This document shows, piece after piece, positions 11,851 to 24,241 of a DNA stretch of 64,000 nt. The stretch lies in contig CM055873.1 in assembly GCA_029582165.1 (NCBI GenBank), positions 44,013,295 through 44,077,294 on the forward strand, in the 5' to 3' direction. How positions within the stretch are numbered: position 1 is the first letter of the stretch; each line of letters begins with the position of its first letter. A model generated the notes under the pieces. It was not told where the DNA came from and ran no database searches. It worked only from the letters and a program-made list of their open reading frames with translations. The position numbers were made by a program, and so were the translations under genes. Origin of the DNA: Portulaca oleracea (Eukaryota > Streptophyta > Magnoliopsida > Caryophyllales > Portulacaceae).

Positions 11851-11868
11851 AAAACTCTAATTTATGTT

Positions 11869-12970
11869 AATGTTGGATGCTCTTACTACACTAAAAGTAC
11901 CTCCTACAATGACCCCTAAGTCTTTGGTTGCTCATGTGACCACCAACTAGGGAATAATTGCCTCTGGAGATGAAGATCTACCTCAAGGAGGGGCTTCCCA
12001 TAACAAAACCCTGTACCTTACAGTGCAATGTTCCAACAAGACTATTCAACTAGTTTTGGTTGACAATGGTTCAGCGGTGAATGTGTGCCCTTGGAGAATT
12101 GCACAAAAGTTGGGAGTTCAACAATAGCTTATGATCCAGAATGGTGTACAACTCCGAGCTTATGATAACTCCCCTCGGAAATCAATTGGATCTATTATAT
12201 TGCCTATGACTACTGGCAATGTCACTCGGAATTTAGAGTTTGTGGTGCTAGATATCCCGGCTTCCTTCAATTTGCTTTTAGGGAGACCCTGAGTAGAGTA
12301 CACCTTACATCAGAAGGTGAAAATGGTGGTTCGAGGCCAAGTAATTACCATATTGGGAGAACCTATCAATGTTGTCTTTACTCCCAAACAGTCAACATTA
12401 GAAGTGGAGCATAGTTCAATGGACGAAGAGCTTCACAACTTTGAGATTGTGGCAGTTTTGAGCAAGGACGAAGCTCCGTTTGACTTTGATCCCTACTCAA
12501 ACTCCAAGGTACATTCTATTATCAAGAAACAAGGTTACTTTCCTGGAATGCTGTTAGGAAAGAACCCGAAGAACAAGATCCCTCGGGTGATCAAGACATT
12601 TAAGCAAAAGGGAAGATTCGGCTTAGTGTACAAGCCAACTGAAAAGGAGGTCAGACTTGCAAAAATGGCCATAGCTGAACAAAAGAGGATGGACAATCCT
12701 CTAACCTTGTTCCAAACAAAGCCTTATCCACTTACTTTGAATGGGCAATTTGTTAGGGAAGGCGATGACTTCCCTTACTATAGATTCCCTGAACCATTTT
12801 ACCTTAAGAGTAAAGGAGTTCAAGTCACTGGGTTAGAAATCTTCAATGATTGCTCCAATAACATGGCCACTGTCTTTGTTCCCGCCCGGGACTAGCAGCC
12901 ACCATTAAAGTAGACTCACCTTGCTAGGAACAACATTTTTTGCGTATTGTTTGGACAAGAAATCGTCCAG
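11869..12970 (+). pseudogene. Ty3/gypsy retrotransposon protease/spacer remnant
   Basis: Conceptual translation gives a retropepsin-like segment: TLKVPPTMTPKSLV, then LVLVDNGSAVNVCPW (the active-site D is present in a DNGS form common in plant gypsy relics), then FNLLLGRP. At least three in-frame stops break it: TAG at about 11949 and 12126, and TGA after LLLGRP, where a tryptophan codon is usual. The longest open part (12317-12895) has the linker typical of these polyproteins, including GMLLGKNPKN...KGRFGLVYKPT (G-patch-like) and a proline/aromatic tail. No reverse transcriptase or integrase follows. A dead fragment. Confidence 0.75.
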
Positions 12971-15900
12971 GAGAAGTCTGAAGCTGATGTTGTAATTGGT
13001 GCGTTATCCAACCCAGGCTTTGACCCAAGCCTTAAGATCGCTGAAGATGGGGGAGCTAAGGCGGTCTCATTGGTTGATGCTGAGGAGAATAGCTTTGTTT
13101 TTATCTGTAGGAGAGTATGTTCCTAAGGGCATAGAGTCAGGTCCTAAGGGTCTAGAGTTTGACGAATCTGGTCTTGAGTCTGCTGGCGATGTATTCCTTT
13201 CTGCATCCAATAAGATGAACATTTCTGTTTACTCTGATTCTTCTTTCCCCTCTTCCCTGAACATGAGCAACAATTAATCGCTCAAAATATCGCCAAAATA
13301 ATTCACGTTCGGATTGAGGAAAACAAAAAGATGCCATATTTTTAGATTTTAAAAAATTTTAATTTTAATTTGATTTTAGGGTTTAAAGAAAAGCAATAAA
13401 AACCTAGTCAACCAGAGTGCGTTCGTCTAATGGCAGTTGGGGGAAACAAGTCCCAGGCAACAACGCAAAAAACTTGACAGACCTAAAACGTATAAGGTGT
13501 CTGTGTACCGCAACTGTACGGGTTTGTGTAGTAATAAAAATACCGTTCTCTCTGAGGGACTTGTGTCCAACTATGCACTAAACTAAATCACTACAAAGGA
13601 TGCTAGGTCAATCAAGGGGGTAGTGGATAACGGTTCATATAATTAACTAAAAAAGTAGGAAATTAAAGGATTCTAACCGAGTAATTAAAAGTGTTTAGGG
13701 GAGTCCACTCTAGTCAATCAATTAACTAATCAACAATCCCAGCGTAAACTGATAAAAGGATAATTCGAAGTCTATAATCTTTCTAGGCCCTTTCACACCA
13801 AGCTTTCGATTCGAAGTGAGTTACAGAGATTAAACTAAACAATATTTCTAACTATTTAATCAAATCAAAGATAAAGAACCGATTATAAACGACCCTAGGC
13901 AAGAATCATTATTTCTAAATATTTTCTAAACCTAATCGATCTACGTCTTTCCAATTCTAGATTCAAACTTTCGTCATGTTATCAAGAATCTAATACCAAG
14001 TAAAAGACGGTTAAACAAATTTTACTATGACAAACAATATACGAAGATCAAACGAATAAAATGATAACTTAACACCGAAACTGTATTAAAAAATCAACCA
14101 AACAACATCGATTTTATCCCCCAAACGAAGGGATTTAGCTACTCATTATACTAACTAAGAAAACAATAGTAAAAACTGAATAACGAAGTAGAAAGTAAAA
14201 AGTAAAAAGAATTCAAATCGAATGTCCGAGTCGTCGAATTCGATCTCTTCGTGTCACTCGATTCGATCTCCTTCTTCTCCTCTTTTGTTCCTAATCTACT
14301 GGAACGACTCCCCGAAAGGAGGAAAATACAAAGGAAACCCTATACTAAACAGTGGAAATAAAACTCTGAATATTCAATTGTGTCTTTAAATGAACGGCAA
14401 AGAAGTCCTTTTATAATGCACGATTAGGGCACAAAACGCTGCCAACGCTGCCAGCGTTTTGCACCTAAAAAGCGTTCTCCGTGTCTTGGCACTGGTGGCG
14501 TTCTAAAAACGCTGGCAGTACTTTATAATTTCTTCAGCACTCGAACTCCCTGGAAGAGGCGCTGGCAACGTTTTGTTGCTCCGCCCAAAATTGGGTTGAT
14601 CCTTGGCGATTTAGGTCGTTCTTTTCTTCAACTTTTCTTTTTTTTTCTTTGCATTCTTCTCCCCTTTTAAATTTATTTTCCATGTTTTTAGATGTATTTC
14701 TTATATTTCCTGCAAAAAGTACCAATCTCGCAACCAAGTGAAGAAATCACAGTAATTGGTATAAAAATACAGAAATTCGGGTGTAAAAAGCATGAAATAA
14801 ATGTGATTTGGGCCCTAAAAACACTATATAAAAATCACTTATCAAACCCCCCATGCTTAGCTCTTGCTTGTCCCCAAGCAAGTCAGAATTAAAAACAAGA
14901 GGATAAGGGCTCAAATAGGGTAAACAGGACTTAGGAAGAGAGAAGTGACGTGAGTTTTGGATAGGGTTAAAAGAACAAAATTGTAACACCCCCTCAGGCT
15001 AACCAATCAGACACATCAATTCATCAAGCAACCACCAAGATCAATATGGAAGAGAACAAAGTCAGTGTAAAATAGATAGAATGAAGTTTTCGAAATTAAG
15101 TTGAGAGAACAAGTACTTTAGATGCGAAAAACCGCCAACAGTCTTAAGATGAATGCAAATATGCGCGGTTGGTTATGGACGTAGGCCAGTCAAAAGACCA
15201 AATCTCACTTTAGGATAAAAATTGAACGCTCAAACATTCAAATTTGAATGTGTATGAGGGTTTTTCTCATATTCAGACCAAAATAATCAACCTATCATGG
15301 GCTTAGTAAGAATCTCGTTCTCCACTGCTAATATGCAAATACACAAGTGACAATCAAGAGGACTTTTTAGGGTTGTAACGAGGCTTATGTCAAGGGAAAG
15401 GAGTTGTAATATTGGGGTATGAGGAGTTAAAGGGTCATGCTTGGATAGATTCTCAATAAAGAACTGCTCTCAAACTCACCTTCTTGCTTAATGTAAGCAA
15501 GGAACTCACTTTTCTCCCTCTTTGATATTAAACACATCATCTAACTTTACAACTAGGTCAAAAGCTTTCAGAATTTTAAATTGAATCTCCCTAATCACCC
15601 TTTTCTCTTTTTTTTTCTCTCTTTTTTTTAATATTTACTACTTCTCTTTTTTTTGGTTGGTGATCAAGGCAGAAGAAAAATGAAAACATAGCTTTGACTT
15701 CAATATGATATAAGAACGACATAACCAATCATTGACTAACAAAAGATGGGAAATATAATTTATCCCAATTCAATCAAAATCAAAATTCACACCCCAGCAT
15801 CTCACTCCATTTATAGCAACATCGAACCAATTTTCGCTTCCGGAATAATGAACTCTCACAACATCCAAGCAAGGCAAAGGGTAGGAATTAATAAAGGTCA

Positions 15901-17100
15901 AGGCTTGTATTGTCAGGGTTTCATCACAAAAAGAAAGGTAATGAAGGGTTAGGTGGGGCTAAAGAACGGTAATAATATTATTCGGAAGGCTATTTGGCTA
16001 TGTAGTTTATAGAAAAGAATGCCTCAATCATATTGTCACAATATGCAATGCAAAAATGCAATTTCAAACAAGATGCAAAGCAAGTTCTAGAGGTGCAACC
16101 AATGGTGGAGTCACTCAGAAAATAAAATAATTAATAAAAATGATCAATCCATAATTTTAGGCTATGTGGACTCACGGGATGGGGCTCAATCAACTAAACT
16201 TAGCCCAAAGATTTGCGGCACGCATATTCGCACTTACTAAGATAGACAAAGCAGTTAAATACAACTTTTCATAACATGACTCAAAATCAGAAGATTTGAA
16301 GAAATCGGTTTCAAAAACTTTTAAGTTCTCAACCAAACTTCTCTAGGTAAAGTAAGATAAACTAAAAGTCTGATTGGTTTACAAATCATCACCGAAGGTG
16401 TTCCGGGCAGGCTAATCCCAATCCTTTATTTTTTTGGTCTTTTCTAATTTTCTGATTATTTTTTTGGATTTTGGGTAAAGTGAATGCAAAAGAAAGAAAA
16501 AGTAAAAGAAAAGAAACTAAGAAAATAAAAGAAAGGAAAGAAAAATCTAGTATGCTCTAACTAATGCAACCTAGGTGAATGCAGGTTTACCTAATCTAAA
16601 AAAAAACTAGAAAGAAAAACTCAAACAAACATACTAAAAACCTAAAGACTCAAGATAAAGAAAAAGAAATCAACTAAAACTCACAAAAGGGAAAAAATGA
16701 AAACTAAACTAAGGAAAGAAAAATTTGAAAGAAAAACACGAAAATAAAGAAAATAGTATATACACCCCCATGCTTAAACATAGCATTGTCCTTGCGAAGG
16801 ACATAGGTAAAAGGGGAAAGGTTGTTAACAATGTATAACTAATTCATAACAAACTTATAACCAACTTTAAAACTATCATGACTCCCCCATGCTTACACAT
16901 TACTTAATTAACATGCAAGATTCAAGATTTCTCATCTTAATTACTCAACTAATTAAGAACAGAGTATAACCAATTTCAGATGTTTCCAAAACAGATACTC
17001 AATAAATCCAACTCTAAATCATGTGTGTGAACGACAAAAATACAAACTTTTCAAATTAAACAACCTAAATATACAGGCTAGTATCAAAAACTACTCAAGC
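12971..17100. other. Non-coding, probably LTR-retrotransposon-derived DNA
   Basis: No domain-bearing frame. Features suggest retroelement leader or spacer sequence: a CTGTACGGG...CCGTTCTCTCTGAGGGAC block near 13520, CGCTGCCAGCGTTTT repeats at 14430-14580, and two CCCCCATGCTTA blocks (14851, 16765) followed by TTGTCC..CAAGNA-type sequence that is common in plant LTR elements. Boundaries, LTRs and primer-binding site were not found, so no element is called. Confidence 0.4.
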
Positions 17101-17959
17101 AAAGTGCGCACCAAACTATGAGCATGAAAAATGGTGAGGAGGGTAACATATCCAAGTATGAGTTATGCAAAAACACCAAAAAATTGCTCAGGGGTGCCAT
17201 ACATTCCCCAAAAGTGACTATTTGGGACCACATTATTTTTTTTTTACTCGTTGGGGACCAGATTGTTGTCAAAATAGGCTGGTTGGGTATTTTCCGACCA
17301 AAATAGTCGGAAACAATAAAAAGACTTAAATACCCCTTGACTTATGTGTGAAAAGTCCAGTTTGCCCCTTTTAGTTGCCTGCTCAATCTGCTAAGTCTCG
17401 TTTTCCTTCTTCTTCACTTTCGTAGTTTCATTCTTCTTCTTCTCACTGAACAAATCAACTCAAATTCAAAGATACTATTGAGAACTGGAGAATTGGGAGA
17501 ACTGGAACTGAAGTTCAAGTTTGTCGATTGAGAGCCGGTTTCAGCCAAGCCATTGTCGATGAAGAATCTTGCAGTGGTAAGCTTCATTAACGCATTGTAT
17601 TTCATTTTTGGAAATTAGGGCAGATGCTTAATTTCGAATGTTGGGGTTCGTAATTTGACCAAAAATTGTAAGCAAACGGTTTTGTTCAAAAGTTAGGGGT
17701 TGACAACACCTCATTATCACACCCAACTAAACAAACCAAAATCGACAACAAAGTCGACATCTAAAAAATAAACCCTAAACCCAATCGATTCATATGAAAT
17801 CGACAACAAAAAAAGGAACTATCAAACCCTAATTTTTGAATTTTCAGACTAAAACAACCCCACCATTCAATTAAAGGTTGTCGATCTTCACAACAATTGA
17901 ATGCTGTCAATTTTGAATCCGTTATGCTCAACCTAAAGATATTTATATATATACTTCTC
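17101..17959. other. No gene supported
   Basis: 17400-17590 looks like a 5'-UTR/first-exon fragment: a CTTCTTC-rich tract, then ATGAAGAATCTTGCAGTG followed by a GTAAGC donor. There is nothing recognisable downstream. Possibly captured gene sequence next to the CACTA fragment. Confidence 0.3.
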
Positions 17960-18833
17960 AACATTATAAATTAAAACTAAAACTAAAAATAAAACATAAA
18001 CATACACACAATTAATTAAACTCAAACTAAAACATACAAACAATACATTACAAGCCCTATTTTCACAAATAAAATTCGAATTCAACATCCAAAATATATT
18101 ACAATTCATACAAATTAACTAAAACTACTCAATTTTTCAACTTATATGCACTCAACTAAATTAGATCTAAAATTATACTCAACAAAAAATAAACAAGACT
18201 ACAAATATTCGAAATTTTCGTTTTTCATCATATTTTAATCAAATTCATACAAATATTCAAACTTTTCACAATATTAATCAAATTATAACAGATCTGAAAC
18301 AAAAATTACCTGTTTTTTTTGTTGAACGACGGTGTTGCTTCTTCTTCGTCGCTCTCGCTCTCGCTTTCTCCTTCTCCTTCGATGATAATGGCGGCACATA
18401 GAATGGAACCCAAACTTTTTTTTCCCGTTTTAAACACAATGGGCGTCTGTTTGGGCCTAGAACAGACGCCAAAATGGACCCAAATTAAACCCTCGGCAGT
18501 CGAGGTCTGCAACTCACAGGCGGGTATTTTTTTATTTAATTCGCCAAAAATGGCGTCTCTTTGGACTGGAATAGACGCCGTTCCAATTTTGGCGTTTGTT
18601 TCCAGTCCAAAGAGACGTCAGTTTTGCAATTTTATTAAAAAAAAATTAAAATTTGACCAAGTACAAACGGAAAAGCAAGGCATTTATTTTACATCACATT
18701 GGCGGCTCTTTTCTGAAAACATACGCCATTTTGGTTATTAAACTTTTTTTTTAATTCTGTTTCTATGATTCAGCGTCTGATAGTTTAACAGACGCCAAAT
18801 CACAGACGCTTATTGGCACCAATTCTACTAGTG
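17960..18833. mobile_element. CACTA (En/Spm) right-end fragment
   Basis: The right end reads AATTCTACTAGTG, i.e. CACTAGTAGAATT on the minus strand, identical to the termini of the element at 52961-60616. Subterminal GGCGTCTGTTT / ACAGACGCC repeats in both orientations fill 18430-18815, as in that element. The left terminus was not found, so this is a truncated or internally deleted copy; its left limit is approximate. Confidence 0.7.
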
Positions 18834-19736
18834 GCTAGGGTGTCAATTTCAATTGTTGGCGTATCCAACACGTTCCAAGCTTCATATAATTGATAATTAA
18901 TAGTATCTGTAAAAAAAATAGGGTTAAAAATGATAATAAGGAGCAAGACACTTAAGCAGTGTCTTGACCCAAGACAAATATCATCACCCTTTGTCCTAAT
19001 TTATTTGTCACATTTTCAATTTCAACGACTGTCATTCCTTATTTACCCCTAATTAATGAATTTATTTATCACTTTTTATAATTTCAACAACTATCGTTAT
19101 CAATTAATATAGGGGTAATTTGGGTAAGTTACAAACTTTTCACCTCATTTCCAATATGCATTGGTTTTCCGAATTTAGTTAGAGTGACAAAGAAAATGGA
19201 ACTTTACTAAGATTGGTGCTATATGTTTTGGGAAAGGAAACAATTTTTGTGTCTTACCTTTCATAAAATTAAAATAGCACCTGTAATGATTTTTTTATAC
19301 TAATGCTTTATAGATAATATTAATTATTAATTATAAGAGGTTTAGAGTGTTTTTGTTACATCAACAATTACAAATAAGTCTTAATTGAATTAACCCTATC
19401 AGTTAGACATGTTATAGACATTTTTTTTATAAATTTGAAGTATATATTATGGATCTGTTGAGGCCCTTGAGGGGGTGAATTTCATAATTAAAATCTACAC
19501 ACTAGGTAAGGACATTAGAGCAAACTTCATTGATTAAACATGATTAGACAAATCCATATGCATAATATTGAAGAACAAATCCATTTTTTATGACTGAAAA
19601 TTGCATATAAAATTAATATATACTTCAAATTTCATAATATTATGCATATGGATTTGTTTAATCATGTTTAATCATGCTTATTATGGGTTTGTTTAATCAT
19701 GTTTCTAATCAAGATTTTTACTGTCATGTGTTGCAG
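18834..19736. repeat. Dispersed repeat copy 2 plus small inverted repeat
   Basis: 18951-19440 repeats in diverged form the blocks of 2007-2225. At 19541-19667 an inverted repeat (GATTAGACAAATCCATATGC / GCATATGGATTTGTTTAATC) forms a ~125-bp foldback just before the first visible HIPP exon. No upstream first exon (ATG-AAG followed by GT) is visible. Confidence 0.45.
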
Positions 19737-20778
19737 AAGGTGTTGTTGAAATTGGATGTGCATGATGAAAAGGGTAAACAGAAAGCTATGAAGATGGTCT
19801 CCTCTCTCCCTGGTATGCATTCTAACTTGATTTACTTCTCAATTGTCATTATTAATAGAGGGTTTGGTTAGTAAAAAACTTCGAGGAAATGGTCGATTTT
19901 CTTAAGTTGATTAATTTTCCTAGGTTTGGTTATATTCTGACCTTGAGAAAAATTTTACTGGAAGTCCATAATTTGCCACCTTCAGTGTGGAAAATTTCTC
20001 TTTAGGGAAGGGTAAGGGAAAATTGGAAAGTGTTCCTCATTTTTCCTAGCATACTTGTCAAACACTCTCTAATATGTATTTTTGAAGGATTGAGTGAATA
20101 TATTCAAATTTACCTTTTTTTTCAAGGAGTTGATCAAAATTAATCAAACTTTCTCCTACTTGAATATTCAAAATTTTCCTACCCGAAACAACCATAGTTT
20201 TTTAGTTCAGAATTTTGACATTGACTAATACGACCAAAAATACGGACGCAACATATCCCTTTATTCTGCTGTCCGAGCTAGATTTGGACCCGATTTGGGA
20301 TTCGTCTAAATCATCCTACAAACCTCATTCGAACAAAAAAAATTGGATAAAAGACATCAATCTATCCTTTAAATTTTAACTTTGACCAATTTGACCGACC
20401 CAAATTTAACTGGAACGTGAATATCTACATGCAACAGGATTAGAATCCATGGCAATTGACATGAAAGAGGGCAAGATGACACTAATAGGTGACATAGACC
20501 CCGTAGCAGCCGTGACTAAACTGAGGAAGATTTATCGCGCCGAAATAATCTCGGTTGGGCCTGCAAAAGAGCCAGAGAAGAAGAAGGAAGAGCCCAAAAA
20601 GGAGGAGCCCAAGAAAAAAGAGGAGCCCAAAAAGGAGGCCCAAGTGGTACAAGGAATTGATCCAACTAAGGCCCATCAATGTCAGATGATGTACCCTCAT
20701 ATTCAGTATCCATACCCCACACAATACTACTGTGTAAGGAGCGTTGAAGAAGACCCTAATTCTTGTGTTATTTGTTGA
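19737..20778 (+). CDS. Heavy-metal-associated isoprenylated plant protein, copy 1 (5' incomplete)
   Basis: Exon 2 (19737-19812) follows a TTGCAG acceptor and encodes KVLLKLDVHDEKGKQKAM; exon 3 (20438-20778) continues [22 protein letters not shown] and ends SCVIC-stop. Together they make one ferredoxin-like HMA fold (beta-alpha-beta from exon 2, remainder from exon 3), a 40-residue Lys/Glu/Pro-rich linker (repeats of EEPKK), a tyrosine/proline-rich stretch and a C-terminal CVIC. CaaX cysteines in this family are prenylated, which targets the protein to membranes. The CxxC metal-binding motif is absent (DVHDEKGKQK instead), as in many HIPPs, so metal binding is doubtful. Compared with copy 2, the tiny first exon (MK) is not found; it may be lost or far upstream beyond inserted repeats. 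Function in plants of this class: metal/stress or pathogen response, by family only. Confidence 0.8.
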
Positions 20779-23001
20779 GTTATTAGATACATAATTTATT
20801 AAGTATAATTTATTCATTTATTTATTTTTGCCAAAATTACTAGGTATGATTCATTAAGGAAGGATTAGGTTTTAGGATCAAGATTGAGGAATCAACCTAT
20901 TGGTCCAATTCGGGATGTAAAAAGAAGGTATAATGTGTCATATGACTCATATTTATTGTAAAGTAGTTGAATAAGTAAGTCTTTTTTTCCCCTACAGACG
21001 TAAAATATCGAAGACATTCTAATTAGAATTAATGATCTAAGCGGAGGAAGAACTCGAAATCCAAAAACTGAATTCATTGCTTTACTTATCTATACACAAA
21101 GAAACTTGTAAAGTTATCATGATGTCAAATGAGCTATTATCTCATAGGTAATCATGTTGACATCATATACCCTTCACAGAACTTGTATCATTTTGTTTTA
21201 TAAATTATAATACATGGTATTCATTTACCATTCATAGAGCAAATAACATTTTGTTCATCACATGCAATTCGTAGAAATGATAACATTTTGTTTTGCAAAG
21301 AGAAGATCTTGTTCTTTTCTGTAATTAATACTTACCATCAACATTTAATCTTCATCAACTCAACATAGGTCATGGGCATTGTTCAACCATCATTAACATT
21401 GATCAACACTCATTAGTTGTTCAATACTTAATAGTATTATCCAACATCCAGCAACTTTGAACAATATTGGTCATCAACACCATTCAATATTTATCAACAC
21501 TGATTAATACTAGAGATGAACACTTAGCAAGTGAGCAACATTGTTCAACATCCATCAAAACAAGCCAAATACTTGTCAACAATTTGTTAGGAAAACTGGG
21601 ATTGATTAAGGTTTTGAGGCGTGATCAGATCACTATCTATAAGAAAAGATTTGCCCCTTATGCAAATTCATTTCTCCAGGATATAACAAAGCTTCCTGGA
21701 TTGACATATATATAATAAATCCCCCCTGATGAACTTCTGTCTGGATAAGAATAAGGATGATGGCACATACAATGCTTTTGGACATAATGGACAGTTGGCA
21801 GTTAATTCTGTCCAAACCTGTATAAATTGTCCACTTCTAAAACTCCGAGCTAAGTGTCAAGTGTGTCAAAAGTGCCTCTAGCGCCTACAGTCCATGCCCC
21901 GTGCATGTACACTCTTCAACATATATACACTCTCTCATGTTTCCATACCACCCAACAAATTAATATGGAATCAATGATCAATACTATACATCAATATGTA
22001 ATTATATTTTAGATATTTTAACTTTAATCAACACTCATCAGCACTATTCAACAATAAAATTACAAAAATTGAAAAATATATATGCCACACACATTAATTG
22101 TAGTACATATTACATGATGAAATCGTGAGGCCACAGTTACTGCTGCGTTCATGTGGAAGCCCCAACGAAAGTCACTGCGGGCCTGAGCTTTGTACGATCC
22201 AAATTGACTTGGACCAAGACTTGTTTACGTCTACTTTAGTTTTCCCATTTTCATTTATCTTTTTTTTTCCTTTTTGCCTCCATTATTGATTATGAATTAA
22301 GACAAATTACCTACATTTTGGAGGAGGACTTGCTGTTTTGTTTTCTTCACTAATCACTAGTATGGGATTTTATTTTTGTTGCATTTATTTATAGACATTT
22401 TTTACAATTGTAGTGATATCATTTCTTGCAATTTTTTAAAATATGAGTATTTATTTTACAAATCAATCAAAATTCATAAATAGCTATGCTTTATCCAATG
22501 GAAAACTATATGAAATTATTCATTTCAATAAATTACTTATTTTTCTAATTAACATTTTTTGTTGGGAATTATAATATTTTACCTGATATATCTTAATCAT
22601 AAATTTATAATTTTGATCATGTTTAAAGTTATTTCTTCTGGTTGTGTTGTTGAAAAGTTAAGAAGAACAATGCATCTCATGGATATCCAAGTTGGCTAAT
22701 TGTATTATTTGTACTTAATTCTGTTATTGATCGTTTTATCTCTCATAGCTGAAATTTTTCGATCAAGCTTTAACATTTTTTAATTCTCGTCCAATTTAAG
22801 TGTCTAACCATACCCCATCAAACCTTGACTTTATACCTCTTAATAACCTCTTTTTGAATTTTCTCCATTACATAGTCGGAGAAAAAGACATCTAAAGTTG
22901 GAACCCAATTCAAGTATTCAAGATAGTAGCCACCTTAATACTAAAAGCACATCAACATTGTCTTCCTAATGATATCCTCTCATACGTCATATACCTCCTG
23001 T
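20779..23001. other. Intergenic, no gene supported
   Basis: Between the two HIPP copies. 21340-21560 is a degenerate stretch with many ATCAACA/TTCAACA motifs. An 82-codon frame (21467-21715) overlaps it without recognisable domains. 22130-22990 shows nothing identifiable. Confidence 0.4.
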
Positions 23002-23671
23002 TAGAGCTGGCTAATAGGTCAGGTCGAGTCGAGTTCGTGTTCGTGTTCGTGTCAAACTTAAACGAGTTCAAAATCATCCGACCTGAACCTAACCTATTTA
23101 TTAAACGGGTTAAAAATTGAAATTGTTTACCGTTTAAGTTTTAAACGGGTTGACCTTATTTTGACCTGTTAACCCATTTAAGTAAATGTATTAGAATAAA
23201 GTTACCAACTTACCCATTTAACCATTAACTCATTTATACAAAACAACTTATTGTGGGATCGAAATAATGATATATCATACTCAACAATTTGTGTGGTAAT
23301 ATAATTCGAGTTATATATAAGGAGATGTCTTTTAATTCATAGTCAAAAATAAATATAAGTTAAAATTACAAGTCTGACGTATATTTCAAAGAGTATTAAC
23401 TGTAACTTTCCCCTAAGTTCATTGATAAACGGTATAATTGGGTAACAATTATTGAGCAAATGACTTTACCCATCTAGCATGCCTAAGTAAACGGGTTAAG
23501 TAGGTATTTTTTCGTGCCGAAAATTCTTACCTGAACCTAACTCATTTAATTAAACAGGTTTACCGTGTCAACCCATTTAAATAAATGGGTTGAAAATTTC
23601 TAGCTAAACTCGTCTAGTATCGTGTTAGGTTCAGGTCGGTAATCGTGTCGGGTCAGCTTTTCCCAGCTCTG
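23002..23671. mobile_element. hAT-type non-autonomous element with 8-bp TSD
   Basis: Termini TAGAGCTGG and CCAGCTCTG are inverted repeats, flanked by a perfect 8-bp duplication CCTCCTGT (22994-23001 and 23672-23679), which is diagnostic for hAT. The 670-bp body has inverted AAACGGGTT/AACCCATTT blocks and no transposase. It sits about 145 bp upstream of the TATA box of HIPP copy 2. Confidence 0.92.
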
Positions 23672-23816
23672 CCTCCTGTAACACGGCATTATCTAGTAGC
23701 CCGTTACGACGTCGTATCATTAACAAAGCAACCACAAATCATAAATGTTGATTGCTGATACATTGGGACCCCACACTCCAATATTGACTCAGCCTTTGAA
23801 ACCTTTTTTCTCCCTC

Positions 23817-23824
23817 TATAAATT
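23817..23824 (+). promoter_or_regulatory. TATA box of HIPP copy 2
   Basis: TATAAATT lies 175 bp before the ATG at 23992. It is followed by a CT-rich leader (CTCTCTCTCTTCTC, 23860-23892), a usual plant 5'-UTR feature. No other start signals were identified; the assignment is by position and motif. Confidence 0.6.
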
Positions 23825-23991
23825 CTCTACTCTCCACCTTCACATCTCTGTGTGCTTCACTCTATTCTCTCTCTCTCTTCTCTCTCTCTCAAGATTTTGT
23901 CTTCCCAGAGATAATCCCCCACTTAATTAAGCTAATTAGGCATCTTAATCAGTATCCTAGTTAATCAGAAGTCAGAACTACCCAGAAAAAT

Positions 23992-24210
23992 ATGAAGGTC
24001 AGTTTATATGTCAACTTTTCTCCTTGATTCCTAAGAGTTTTTGGTATTTGTTATTGGGTTCTTCATTACTTTCTTCATGTAATTGTAAACTAATTAAATA
24101 ACCAATCTTTTTGCTGGTTTAATTTTCAGAAGGTGGTGCTTAAACTTGATGTCCATGATGGAAAATGCAAGCAAAAAGCCATGAAGATGGTCTCTGCTAT
24201 TCCTGGTATG

Positions 24211-24241
<31 letters not shown>

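Noticed and set aside
13408..13540. Possible LTR end or primer-binding site
   Set aside because: No matching second LTR or tRNA-complementary 18-mer could be identified by eye.
15601..15650. Possible poly(A)/T tail of a retroposon
   Set aside because: Only mixed T/C tracts in generally T-rich DNA, no retroposon body attached.
21467..21715. 82-codon frame
   Set aside because: Overlaps degenerate ATCAACA repeats; no recognisable domain or splice context.
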